This document shows, in pieces, positions 25,018 through 32,861 of a stretch of DNA of 36,767 nucleotides. The position numbers were made by a program, and so were the translations under genes. The number at the start of each line of letters is the position of its first letter. Within the stretch, counting starts at the first letter, position 1. The stretch is from Verrucomicrobiales bacterium. Its GTDB lineage: Bacteria > Verrucomicrobiota > Verrucomicrobiia > Limisphaerales > UBA11320. The stretch covers positions 1 to 36,767 of the forward strand of contig JAEUHE010000235.1 in assembly GCA_016793885.1 (NCBI GenBank), in the 5' to 3' direction. The notes under the pieces were generated by a model that saw only the letters and a list, made by a program, of their open reading frames with translations, searched no databases and was not told where the DNA came from.

Positions 25018-28000
25018 ACCGGAAAAGTGTGAGTCAGCATTCAACCCTGTCGCTGGCGGCTCTGGGCGCTCTGATCCTCGGCGGCTGCCTGGCCGTGTGT
25101 GGTGGACGGCTTCAAGCCCAGACAGGGTTTGTCCTCGACACCGGTCGCGAGCTGTCGCTCACGGCTGACTTCAATGGCGACGGTATTGAAGACGCCGCTT
25201 TGGTGGATCAGGAGTCCGGCGGCGTGTTTGTTGCCATCGGGCTGGCGGACGGCTCTCTTCAGTGGGGTACGCAGCAATCCGCTGGCATGTCCCCGGTCTT
25301 GTCCGTTGCGGCCGGCCGATGGGCACAGCTCGGGCGTGATTCCCTGGGTTTAGGCGGGCCCTTGGCAAACCGGATTCATTGGGTGGCGGCGCCCGCTGAT
25401 CCGGTCTGGGATGAAATGCGCACGATCGATGTCTCGTGGGAAGCCGCGCATGCGGTCGCGGCCATGGATGTGGGCGGTCCGGGAAACACGGCGTTCGACG
25501 ACTTCCTGATCCTCAGTCGGCCCGGACCGGGCTTGAACTCGGCCTGGACCGCCATGAGGAATCCCGCCGGGGCGCCGACCCTCCCGGTGTTCAACCAGCC
25601 GTTTCCGGGGACGCTCGGGCAACTCAACCGAATCGCCATCACTCCGGATAACAAGCGCTATCTCGCCGCTGTTTTCGCCCTCGGATCCCAGACGGAGCTT
25701 CGAGCTTGGGATCTCAGTGGTGGAGCGGCGGCGATGGTGACCCGGTTGACGAATCTGCCCCCAGCCACGCGGTATATCAGCGGGCCCTTCGGCCCCGCCA
25801 ACGAGGTCATGGCCATCGGGTACGGCCTGGGGTCGATGGTCATGCGGGCCGGGCGATTGGATTTACCTGTGCCCGAGGTGCGCACTGTCATTCTGCCTGC
25901 TACCCTGACGGCTTCGGTCGGTTCGATCGCCGGCCTGCGAACCATCCCCGGTCCGGGCCGGCCCGACATTCTCGCGTTCGGAACGCTTCCGGGCACGGCG
26001 CTGGTGCTGCGGTTCAACGGCGTGGACACCATGAGTATCGCCCAAACCTTGCAGATTCCGGAGGGCGATTTGATCACCGGCATGCTGACGCGTTCGGATG
26101 GTGGATTTCAGGTGTTCACCGGTACCGAGGGAAGATCGAGCCAGTTCCATCGCTATCGTCGATCCGGCAGCCAGTACCAATTTGTGGGATCGGGTGTCAT
26201 GCCCAAACTGAATCAGGCGATGTTGGGCGGGAACGTGTTCCAGTTCGATCGCGAACCGTTCGTGAATCCAAACCCCGGACTGTTGCGCACGCATCGTGTT
26301 CCGGACTGGACCAGCCAGTTCGGGCTGGGCGGAATGCCGGTGGAAGTGCAGGTGCTGCGCGAAAGGTTCGGGACATCCGCGCAGGGACTAGATAACCCCG
26401 CGGTCTTCCCGGTGGGGCCGGCCCATCCGGATGCAGATTTCGGGCTCGTGAATCAATACCATGAGGCCCTTTCCCTCTTCACCTTTTCACAGACCCTGGG
26501 TGATGCGGTGTCGGACGTGACGATACATCCGCCTTCCGGGACCTATCGCAGCGGCGTTCAGGTTCGATTCACGACCGGGCAGCCTGGACATCAGGTGTAC
26601 TACCGGCTGAGTCAGGCTGCCCCCTGGCAGCTCTATTCGGGCGCTCCACTACACCTGTTCAGTGCGACGACGATTCACTATTACGCCAAACCCGCTCTGG
26701 GCAACGCGAAGTCCGCCATTCAAGAAGCAAGTTACGAATTCCTGATTCCGGAAGGCCGGGTGGATTCCGATGCCGATGGAGTGCCGGATTTCGTGGAGCA
26801 GCATCTGAATCTGGACCCCGCCGCAGGGGGAGACTCGGATCAGGATACGTTCAGCGACATCGAGGAGATCATCGCGGGAACGGACCCAGCCAATGCCGGA
26901 TCGATACCCGCGCAACGGCCGGCGTCGCAGTCGGACGCGGGGATGCGGTTCCGGCTGACACCACTGCCGTTTCACCCGGTGAGCGGTTCCGTTACCCAGG
27001 CGGCGGTCGGTGTCTCTGTGCGTTTGGTGGGGCTGAACGGGAATCAGGTGGGTTTGGGGGAGGTTGGTGTCAGCTTGATCCAGCCAGGGGGGACGGCGGT
27101 GCTGGGGGACGTACGTCCCGACGACGGGCTGCCTTTCCTGGTGATGGCCACGGATCCCCACTTTCCCCTGCGTGGCGAGACGGAGGATCCCATCCACGGC
27201 CGCGAGTTGATCGGACTGATGCGAATTCCTCCCCCGGCACAACCTGTGGTGAACTATGCGTACGGTGCCAGCGGAGGCGGATTGGCCGCAGAGGCCCAGG
27301 CCTGGATCGCTGCCATGAAAGCCGCAGTGAAGGCAGCGGAGCCCCAGCCGATCGAAAGATCCTTCGGTGCCCGGGATGCACTGGTCGCCCGGCTGTTCGA
27401 ACGCGGAATATCCCTCGCTCTCGTCTCTCGGGGCCTCAGTGAAGCGGGCAACCTGACACTCTTTCCGTTCCGGATTGCGGAGGCCGGGCGATGGGTTCCT
27501 CCCCTGCAAACCTGGAGGGGTGGGGCACGATTCAACGAAACTACCAATCCTCCCGCGCCTTTCGGCGTGGAGGAAATGATGGCGTTCCACGATCTCCTGG
27601 CCGCACGGGTGTTGTCGCCGCCCACTCCCGAGTTGCAAGCGCTGGTCACCTTGTGCGAGCAGATCCATCTCCTCAGCGCCCAATCCCACAACGCCGATCC
27701 GACGCGATACCCGCTGCCCTTCGACGCGCTCCGCAGCTGGATCTGGTCGGGTGTGCTTCCGGGGGGATATGCGACCGATGTGCCCGGGTTGCCCAGCCTG
27801 CTCGAGCCCGCAGAGGCGGGAGTGGCTCAGGCACTGGCGCTGCTCCCATCGAGGCAGCGGATAAATTGGATCCTCCGGGTGCGCGATGACTCCTTCACTG
27901 GACCGTGCGCCACGCTGGACACCACCGACGGCACCTCCGGGCCGGTGCATCTGTTCGATTCAAGCGGGGAGGCGTTTTTGTTCCCGGATGGATTTGTCCT

Positions 28001-28562
28001 CCTTCCCGGCACCCGCGTGCGGGTGGAGGGCTATCCCACCACCGCCAGCGGCCCGTGCGCGGGCACCAAGGTGGAGGTGCTGCAGGCATCACTGGTGTCG
28101 CTGCCTGAGTCGGTGGGAGGCGATGCCAACCAAAACGGGGTGCCGGATGACTGGGAACTTCTGTTCCTGGGCGGGCTGATCATGGATCCCTTTCAGGATT
28201 CCGATCAGGATCAGGTTTCCGATCTGGAGGAGTTCCTGGGAGGATCGGATCCCCAGGACCCCGGTGCCGTGCCTGCGATTTCGGTTCCCGACGTGACGCC
28301 GCCGGAGATCGAGATCGTGGTGACACCCGAGGGTGGGGTGGAGGTGGAGTGGCAAGGCAAGGGGACATTGCCGCCCCAGCTGGCGAACCTGAAGTACGTG
28401 GTGCTGAGCGGAGGAGACTTGGAATCCATTGCAACACCAGTGGCTCAGCACTCGGCGAGCGAGGGTGGGCGGGTGGTCTTGCGCTTGCCCGAGGCGGCAG
28501 CCGGCACTGCGACGTTCTATCGTCTCAGTCTCTGCTGGGGAGATTGTTCCGGGCGGGATTGA
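25014..28562 (+). CDS. Giant exported protein 3 of three-gene cluster, VCBS-like, chitobiase-C-like and Ca-binding repeats
   Basis: About 1182 residues. The ATG at 25014 overlaps the preceding stop (ATGA). A signal sequence occupies residues 1-36; LILGGC near 20-25 could be a lipobox, but a normal cleavage after LQAQ is also possible. An FG-GAP/VCBS-like repeat follows (TADFNGDGIEDAALVD, about 50-65), and propeller-like strands continue to about 490. A chitobiase/beta-hexosaminidase C-terminal-like module is at about 502-580 (HPPSGTYRSGVQVRFTT, then IHYYAKP). Two acidic thrombospondin-3/EF-hand-like Ca-binding stretches are present: DSDADGVPDFVE with DSDQDTFSDIEEIIAGTDP (about 582-630), and DANQNGVPDDWE with DSDQDQVSDLEEFLGGSDP (about 1036-1080). 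It is probably a surface or extracellular structural protein; no enzyme motif was found. Confidence 0.87.
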   Translation: MNRKSVSQHSTLSLAALGALILGGCLAVCGGRLQAQTGFVLDTGRELSLTADFNGDGIEDAALVDQESGGVFVAIGLADGSLQWGTQQSAGMSPVLSVAAGRWAQLGRDSLGLGGPLANRIHWVAAPADPVWDEMRTIDVSWEAAHAVAAMDVGGPGNTAFDDFLILSRPGPGLNSAWTAMRNPAGAPTLPVFNQPFPGTLGQLNRIAITPDNKRYLAAVFALGSQTELRAWDLSGGAAAMVTRLTNLPPATRYISGPFGPANEVMAIGYGLGSMVMRAGRLDLPVPEVRTVILPATLTASVGSIAGLRTIPGPGRPDILAFGTLPGTALVLRFNGVDTMSIAQTLQIPEGDLITGMLTRSDGGFQVFTGTEGRSSQFHRYRRSGSQYQFVGSGVMPKLNQAMLGGNVFQFDREPFVNPNPGLLRTHRVPDWTSQFGLGGMPVEVQVLRERFGTSAQGLDNPAVFPVGPAHPDADFGLVNQYHEALSLFTFSQTLGDAVSDVTIHPPSGTYRSGVQVRFTTGQPGHQVYYRLSQAAPWQLYSGAPLHLFSATTIHYYAKPALGNAKSAIQEASYEFLIPEGRVDSDADGVPDFVEQHLNLDPAAGGDSDQDTFSDIEEIIAGTDPANAGSIPAQRPASQSDAGMRFRLTPLPFHPVSGSVTQAAVGVSVRLVGLNGNQVGLGEVGVSLIQPGGTAVLGDVRPDDGLPFLVMATDPHFPLRGETEDPIHGRELIGLMRIPPPAQPVVNYAYGASGGGLAAEAQAWIAAMKAAVKAAEPQPIERSFGARDALVARLFERGISLALVSRGLSEAGNLTLFPFRIAEAGRWVPPLQTWRGGARFNETTNPPAPFGVEEMMAFHDLLAARVLSPPTPELQALVTLCEQIHLLSAQSHNADPTRYPLPFDALRSWIWSGVLPGGYATDVPGLPSLLEPAEAGVAQALALLPSRQRINWILRVRDDSFTGPCATLDTTDGTSGPVHLFDSSGEAFLFPDGFVLLPGTRVRVEGYPTTASGPCAGTKVEVLQASLVSLPESVGGDANQNGVPDDWELLFLGGLIMDPFQDSDQDQVSDLEEFLGGSDPQDPGAVPAISVPDVTPPEIEIVVTPEGGVEVEWQGKGTLPPQLANLKYVVLSGGDLESIATPVAQHSASEGGRVVLRLPEAAAGTATFYRLSLCWGDCSGRD

Positions 28563-28633
28563 TGCCGAGCAAGGGGTGTCAGTCGTAATCCCGGAACGGG
28601 GTGATCCGTTCTGTGGTTCAGCGGCGGGGTTCG

Positions 28634-29668
28634 TCAGCGGCGGGTGTCGTCGGGACGCAGAGCGTGTTCAAACGACGGCATGATCTGAGAAAAATCAACG
28701 TGGGTACCGGTGAATTTGCCGATGATGACGGGGAAGGTTTTGCGTCCCCACTTCAACAATTGTTTCTGACGCTCGCGAGAGTTGAATTGCGGGGCCGGGA
28801 TGTCGCTGATGAAGCGCTCCAATGCGGTGCGGGTTGGGAGCGCAAGCCGCCTCTGCTCGTCTGGTGTGAGTGTGGCGGCTTCGAGAAAATTCAGCGCGGA
28901 TCCCATGGCGTTGGAGTTCCCAGCAATGCTCTCCAAGACTGTTGCCAGCCGGGTCGCGAAGTCCGGCAGTTCGCGCAACCGCGCGGTGGCTGCCTCACGC
29001 GTCTGGCGGGTGCGATACACTCCCGCCAGATCGAGTATTTCCATGAATCCCTGCTCGCTTTGCGGATCGAGCGCGGAGATTTTGGCGAGATGCTCCGGTG
29101 TGGTGTCCCGAGCAGTCAGGATTCGGTGGACGAGATCTCGTACACCGAAGCCGGTGTGGACGAGACGATGTCCGACGAACCCCACACAGACGACAAGGCT
29201 CAAGGCGGCGAACAGGGTCCACGGCAATCGCAGCCATTGAATGGGAACTCCTGGTATCAGTTTTTGATTGAGGCTCAGGAGCACCAGGAATCCGGTGGCG
29301 AAGGGGATGAGGTATATCCCCGGAGTGTAGATCACACGCGGCGTGAATCCGGGCCGCATATACAGGGCGATGAACACGAAGGTAGCGACCGCCAGCGCGA
29401 CACTCGCGCCGACGGTCAACGTGTAGAGCGCGGGCCGGCCGAGGCGCAACCCGTCGAATCCGCCGCTGGCGGTCATGCAGAGCAGCGCGACCATCAACAG
29501 TAGCCACAGCGGAATCAAGCTGAACAGGACCGGTGTCACCCAGCGATCGTCGTTCAAGTGCTTGTCCGCGTAGTCCCAGAGCAGTCGTTGCAACGGCAGT
29601 AGGAAAACGAGCGCGGCCAGAGCGACGCACACGTTGCCGATGATTTGATTGACAGGAGAAACGTTCAT
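28634..29668 (-). CDS. Five-helix integral membrane protein of unknown function
   Basis: This 344-residue protein starts at the ATG at 29668, with AGG just upstream (GCAGGCAAATG). The frame is open further upstream, but that part reads as unrelated Arg/Gly-rich sequence. Five hydrophobic helices are evident: VCVALAALVFLLPL, VLFSLIPLWLLLMVALLC, ALAVATFVFIALYM, IYLIPFATGFLVLLSL and LFAALSLVVCVGFVGH. A helical, charged C-terminal half (about 180-344) follows, with no motif I recognise (EQGFMEILDLAGVYRTR, LPDFATRLATVLESIAG). It converges on the giant-protein cluster with a 71-base gap. The start overlaps the stop of a possible 44-codon gene. Confidence 0.8.
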   Translation of the reverse strand: MNVSPVNQIIGNVCVALAALVFLLPLQRLLWDYADKHLNDDRWVTPVLFSLIPLWLLLMVALLCMTASGGFDGLRLGRPALYTLTVGASVALAVATFVFIALYMRPGFTPRVIYTPGIYLIPFATGFLVLLSLNQKLIPGVPIQWLRLPWTLFAALSLVVCVGFVGHRLVHTGFGVRDLVHRILTARDTTPEHLAKISALDPQSEQGFMEILDLAGVYRTRQTREAATARLRELPDFATRLATVLESIAGNSNAMGSALNFLEAATLTPDEQRRLALPTRTALERFISDIPAPQFNSRERQKQLLKWGRKTFPVIIGKFTGTHVDFSQIMPSFEHALRPDDTRR

Positions 29669-29799
29669 TTGCCTGCGTTGTTCGGAGTTTCCGAGTCCGC
29701 GCGGGTGGCCACCGAGGCATCCGATCCGTCGCGGAGTGTTGCCAGAATGGATTCTCTTACGGATTTGCGCCATTCGACTTTGGTCGTATAGGTCATCAT
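29665..29799 (-). CDS. Possible 44-residue small protein coupled to the membrane protein
   Basis: The minus-strand frame from ATG 29799 (or the adjacent ATG at 29796) encodes MMTYTTKVEWRKSVRESILA followed by a polar, acidic tail ending NNAGK. Its TGA overlaps the ATG of the downstream membrane protein by 4 bases, an arrangement typical of coupled genes and repeated elsewhere in this window. The content (amphipathic helix start, acidic tail) looks protein-like. There is no clear ribosome site, and the frame is also open upstream without an obvious start. It may be a real small gene, or a longer frame with a non-ATG start. Confidence 0.4.
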   Translation of the reverse strand: MMTYTTKVEWRKSVRESILATLRDGSDASVATRADSETPNNAGK

Positions 29800-30332
29800 C
29801 TGGCGGGGTCTGGGGTCGGACCGCAGCAACTGGTTCGCACGGAAGGCATAAGCTGGTTTTGTGCTTCGAAACTGGGGCTTAGCGGCCGCTTTTGAATCGA
29901 AAAAGCAGGGTCTAAGCGCGAGGCGGGCGAGATTTCCCCTCCGAACATGACAGTAGATATCTGAGACTTCGCGGCGGACCGGAACGATGGTTGAGCCGGA
30001 GCTCCATTCCTTCGTTTCAACTGAGCATTTGCAGGAAGTTCACGCGCGCTGCCGTCCCGCCCGAGTTTCCGGTGCCAGCAGCAACCGAGGAACTCCATCA
30101 AGCGATGATCGCCATTGCAGAACGCCGTATGGACAAGGCTGGCTTGGCTAACCTACTCAGGAGACTCTGCGGCGCTCCTTCGCAAGGAACCTGATCCGTG
30201 CGTCAGTCCAAGAGCTGACTGGTGGCACGCCTTTCAGGGTGCTGTTCAATAGGGGGCCCGACAGACCGGGGGTGTCCCTGCGCTCCACGCCCCGGCTTAT
30301 CTCTATGAACCCCGTGGGTTCTCGACGTCAGA
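29800..30332. other. 533-base gap with dispersed repeat and no convincing gene
   Basis: Short open frames occur on both strands, for example a plus-strand frame ending near 30194 with a helix-like end (ATEELHQAMIAIAERRMDKA). None has family-like content over its length. The clearest element is the repeat copy at 30221-30327. The gap may contain remnants of a decayed gene. Confidence 0.45.
30221..30327 (+). repeat. Dispersed intergenic repeat, copy B
   Basis: This is the plus-strand counterpart of the repeat at 1841-1946. The opening GGTGGCACGCCTTTCAGGGT and the following ~14 bases are identical, and the later part, ending near GTGGGTTCTCGACG, has substitutions. It sits just beyond the 3' end of the M50-like protease gene. 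Confidence 0.85.
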
Positions 30333-30998
30333 CTAACCCCTCCCCACGGCGAGGAACGCGGCTATTCGTTGATAGAATTGGCCGGTCTCGCGCAGCCACC
30401 AGACCACCGCATCCCAGATGGGCACCCCGGTGAGAACGGGCAATCCGATCAGCAGCACGAGGAGGTTTCCCAGAACGATGACGACGGCCGAGAAGAAGAA
30501 CCCTTGGGTGGTGATGTCGCTCTGTTCGGTCTTGAGCGCGTGCCAGGTGAGCGAGAGGTGGAATGCATAGGTGACTCCCAGCAGGAGGTGGAACCAGACC
30601 GAGTAGGCCTTCCAGCCCCAGATCCAGTTTCCCAGCCCATAGATTCCCACGAGTAGGATCGTGTAGAGCGGGAAGAAATAAGGGGCTAGGGCGATCAGGA
30701 AATTGCTTTTGGTGATGACCACATGGCCGCCGAGCGCTGAGACCCTGAACTTCTTGACCTTGCCGCCGAAGAGCCACGTCCACAGGGCATGCGTGAGTTC
30801 GTGGCCGAAGACATACACCCACATCGGCTTGGGCAGCAGCGCATAGATGGTGAACCAACAGGCCGCTCCTCCGGCGGCGGCAATCCAAAAGGGCTTTGAC
30901 TGTCCCGAGATCATCAGAACTCGCGCCAGCGAGCCGATGGCTCCCACGCAAAGCGGGAAAAGCAGAAATGCCAAGGCTACTTTCAGCCACTTGTTCAT
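30333..30998 (-). CDS. M50-like membrane metalloprotease
   Basis: This 221-residue membrane protein contains the zinc-binding HELTH motif (66-70) in VYVFGHELTHALWTWLFGG, at the end of the second hydrophobic helix, as in peptidase M50B-type proteins. About six helices are visible (4-25, 36-55, 97-120, 125-150, 165-190, 192-210). The second M50 motif (N-x-x-P...D-G) is not present in canonical form; D in GVPIWDAVV is only a candidate third ligand. It would act in the inner membrane by cleaving transmembrane or membrane-bound substrates, if active. I chose the ATG at 30998 because the hydrophobic N-terminus begins there; the upstream extension is Arg/Pro-rich. No partner gene is adjacent, and it is divergent from the DUF1080 gene. 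Confidence 0.8.
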   Translation of the reverse strand: MNKWLKVALAFLLFPLCVGAIGSLARVLMISGQSKPFWIAAAGGAACWFTIYALLPKPMWVYVFGHELTHALWTWLFGGKVKKFRVSALGGHVVITKSNFLIALAPYFFPLYTILLVGIYGLGNWIWGWKAYSVWFHLLLGVTYAFHLSLTWHALKTEQSDITTQGFFFSAVVIVLGNLLVLLIGLPVLTGVPIWDAVVWWLRETGQFYQRIAAFLAVGRG

Positions 30999-31132
30999 GC
31001 CGTCCGGCTCAACCCATTCACATTCACGCGCTGATATTAGCCCGGGAGGCGGCCTCGGTCTGCCTAAAAATCTACCGGAACCCCACGCCAAAATCCTTCC
31101 CAAGGGCCTGACATCCGCCTACAACCTTTTAC

Positions 31133-31876
31133 ATGCGACATATAACCCAGTTTTTCGGCGCACTCAGCTGCGGTCTTCTCCTCGCGGGTGCGGAATTGCG
31201 TGCGGACCATCATGAAGAGGGTTTTCAGGACCTTTTTAACGGCAAGGACTTGTCCGGATGGGCCGGCCATCCCAGCCTCTGGTCGGTTCAGGATGGCGTC
31301 ATCCGCGGCCAGACCAAGCCGGAAGATCCCATCAAGCATAACACCTTTCTGGTTTGGAAGAATGGCACGGTGGACGATTTTGAACTGCGCTTCTCCTACA
31401 AGATTGTGACCAATGGCGAGAAGGGGTCGGCGAATTCCGGCTGCCAGTACCGCAGCAAGGTCGCGGATCACGACAAGTTCATCGTCGGGGGCTATCAGGC
31501 AGATTTTGAGGCGGGCACCACCTACTCGGGAATTCTCTACGAAGAACGCGGTCGTGGCATCCTGGCCCAGCGCGGACAGGTGACTTTGGTCAAAGCGGAT
31601 CCGAAGGATCCCAAGAAGACCAAGGTGGAGGTGATCGGCTCGGTCGGAAAGACTGAGGAGATCCAGGCTGGGATCAAAGCCAACGATTGGAATGACTACA
31701 TTATCATCGCCAAGGGAAACCGCCTGATGCACATCATCAATGGTCGCGTCTCGGCGGATGTGACGGATGAGCAAGCCACTCATGCCGCCAAGTCCGGCGT
31801 TCTCGCCTTCCAGTTGCACGCGGGCCCGGCCATGACGGTCGAGTTGAAAAACGTGCGTCTCCGTCCGCTCCACTGA
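31133..31876 (+). CDS. Secreted DUF1080 (3-keto-disaccharide hydrolase-type) protein
   Basis: This 247-residue protein has a signal peptide (MRHITQFFGALSCGLLLAGA, cleavage near LRA). It carries the DUF1080 pattern: FQDLFNGKDLSGW near residue 31, WSVQDGVIRGQ, NTFLVWKNGTVDDFELRFSY, SGCQYRS and the end TVELKNVRLRPL. The family has a concanavalin/laminarinase-like beta-sandwich, and members include 3-keto-glycoside hydrolases. It is very common in Verrucomicrobia and Planctomycetes. A ThuA-like gene follows after 35 bases, a familiar pairing. It probably acts outside the cytoplasm on sugars or glycosides; the exact substrate is not known. Confidence 0.9.
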   Translation: MRHITQFFGALSCGLLLAGAELRADHHEEGFQDLFNGKDLSGWAGHPSLWSVQDGVIRGQTKPEDPIKHNTFLVWKNGTVDDFELRFSYKIVTNGEKGSANSGCQYRSKVADHDKFIVGGYQADFEAGTTYSGILYEERGRGILAQRGQVTLVKADPKDPKKTKVEVIGSVGKTEEIQAGIKANDWNDYIIIAKGNRLMHIINGRVSADVTDEQATHAAKSGVLAFQLHAGPAMTVELKNVRLRPLH

Positions 31877-31911
31877 GATTACCAAGACATCGTTCCCTCC
31901 TCCTCAATCTT

Positions 31912-32832
31912 ATGTCACGTCTGACTCTCGTGGGCGGAGTTTCCGTCCTGCTCCTCCTGGGGGTGATCGGTTCCGTCGCAGCCGATCGCAACCTGGTGCT
32001 GATTGCCGGCAAACCCAGCCATGGACCCTTGGATCACGAGTTCCGGGCGGGCTCGCTGCTGCTGCAGAAGTGCCTGGCCAAGGTTCCAGGATTGCATGTG
32101 GAAGTTCATACCAACGGATGGGTGAACGATCCGGCCGTGTTGGACCGGGCCGATGCTGTGATGATCTATGCGGATGGAGGCGGTGGACATCCTGCCATCC
32201 AGGGCAATCATCCGGAGCTGCTCAAAAAGCTCGTTCAACGAGGGGCAGGGCTGGCGTTTGCTCATTATGGGGTGGAGGTTCCGGCCACAAACGGCGGAGC
32301 CTTGTTTCACGAGTGGATCGGTGGCTACTACGAACACCTCTATTCGGTGAACCCGATGTGGAAGCCTGAATACACCTCCTTTCCCCATCATTCCATTACC
32401 CGCGGGGTGAAGGCGTTTGCCGTCACGGATGAATGGTATTTCAACATGCGCTGGCGGCCGGACATGAAGGGCGTGACTCCGATCTTGGTGGCCAAGCCTT
32501 CCGACAAAGTCCGCGGCGGCCCGTATGTTTATCCTCCCGGGCCGTACGAGCATATCAAGGCGGCATCCGGTCGGGACGAAGTCATGATGTGGGCCATGCA
32601 GCGAGCCGATGGCGGCCGAGGATTCGGATTTACCGGCGGCCACCGACATCTGAACTGGGGCGATGACAATTATCGTCGGGTGGTTCTGAACGCGCTGCTG
32701 TGGATCAGCCGGGTGGAAGTTCCTGAAGGCGGAGTGGAATCGTCCGTGACCGAGGACGATCTGATGCAGAATCTCGATCCCAAGACGCCCCGGAAGCCTC
32801 CGGTGGCTCCCGCGAAGGCGGCGGCGAAGTAA
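31912..32832 (+). CDS. Secreted ThuA-like (trehalose-utilisation-type) protein
   Basis: This 306-residue protein has a signal peptide (MSRLTLVGGVSVLLLLGVIG, cleavage after SVAA). A ThuA-like glutamine-amidotransferase-fold domain follows: VLIAGKPSHGPLDHEFRAG, then ADAVMIYADGGGGHP, RGAGLAFAHYGVEVP, and the late GRGFGFTGGHRHLNWGDDNYR preceding VLNALLWISR. A charged, Pro/Ala/Lys-rich tail ends the protein. ThuA homologues take part in oxidation and utilisation of disaccharides. Being exported and next to a DUF1080 protein, it probably belongs to periplasmic sugar processing. No classical amidotransferase triad is evident. It is 29 bases upstream of alanine dehydrogenase. Confidence 0.88.
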   Translation: MSRLTLVGGVSVLLLLGVIGSVAADRNLVLIAGKPSHGPLDHEFRAGSLLLQKCLAKVPGLHVEVHTNGWVNDPAVLDRADAVMIYADGGGGHPAIQGNHPELLKKLVQRGAGLAFAHYGVEVPATNGGALFHEWIGGYYEHLYSVNPMWKPEYTSFPHHSITRGVKAFAVTDEWYFNMRWRPDMKGVTPILVAKPSDKVRGGPYVYPPGPYEHIKAASGRDEVMMWAMQRADGGRGFGFTGGHRHLNWGDDNYRRVVLNALLWISRVEVPEGGVESSVTEDDLMQNLDPKTPRKPPVAPAKAAAK

Positions 32833-32861
32833 ACTCGGCTGGCCCTACCGCCCCACGCATT

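Noticed and set aside
26649-27950. 433-codon minus-strand frame opposite giant gene 3
   Set aside because: Antisense to a gene with clear domain signatures; its own product is low in recognisable structure.
28594-28611. GAACGG/CCGTTC stem between the convergent giant gene 3 and membrane protein genes
   Set aside because: Only 6 bp with no T-run, so not a supportable terminator.
29796-30101. 101-codon minus-strand frame in the gap before the five-helix protein
   Set aside because: No family-like content, and it overlaps another open frame on the same strand; may be a repeat remnant but not supportable as a gene.
29991-30194. 67-codon plus-strand frame with a helix-like end
   Set aside because: Only the last third looks protein-like; there is no ribosome site or recognisable family.
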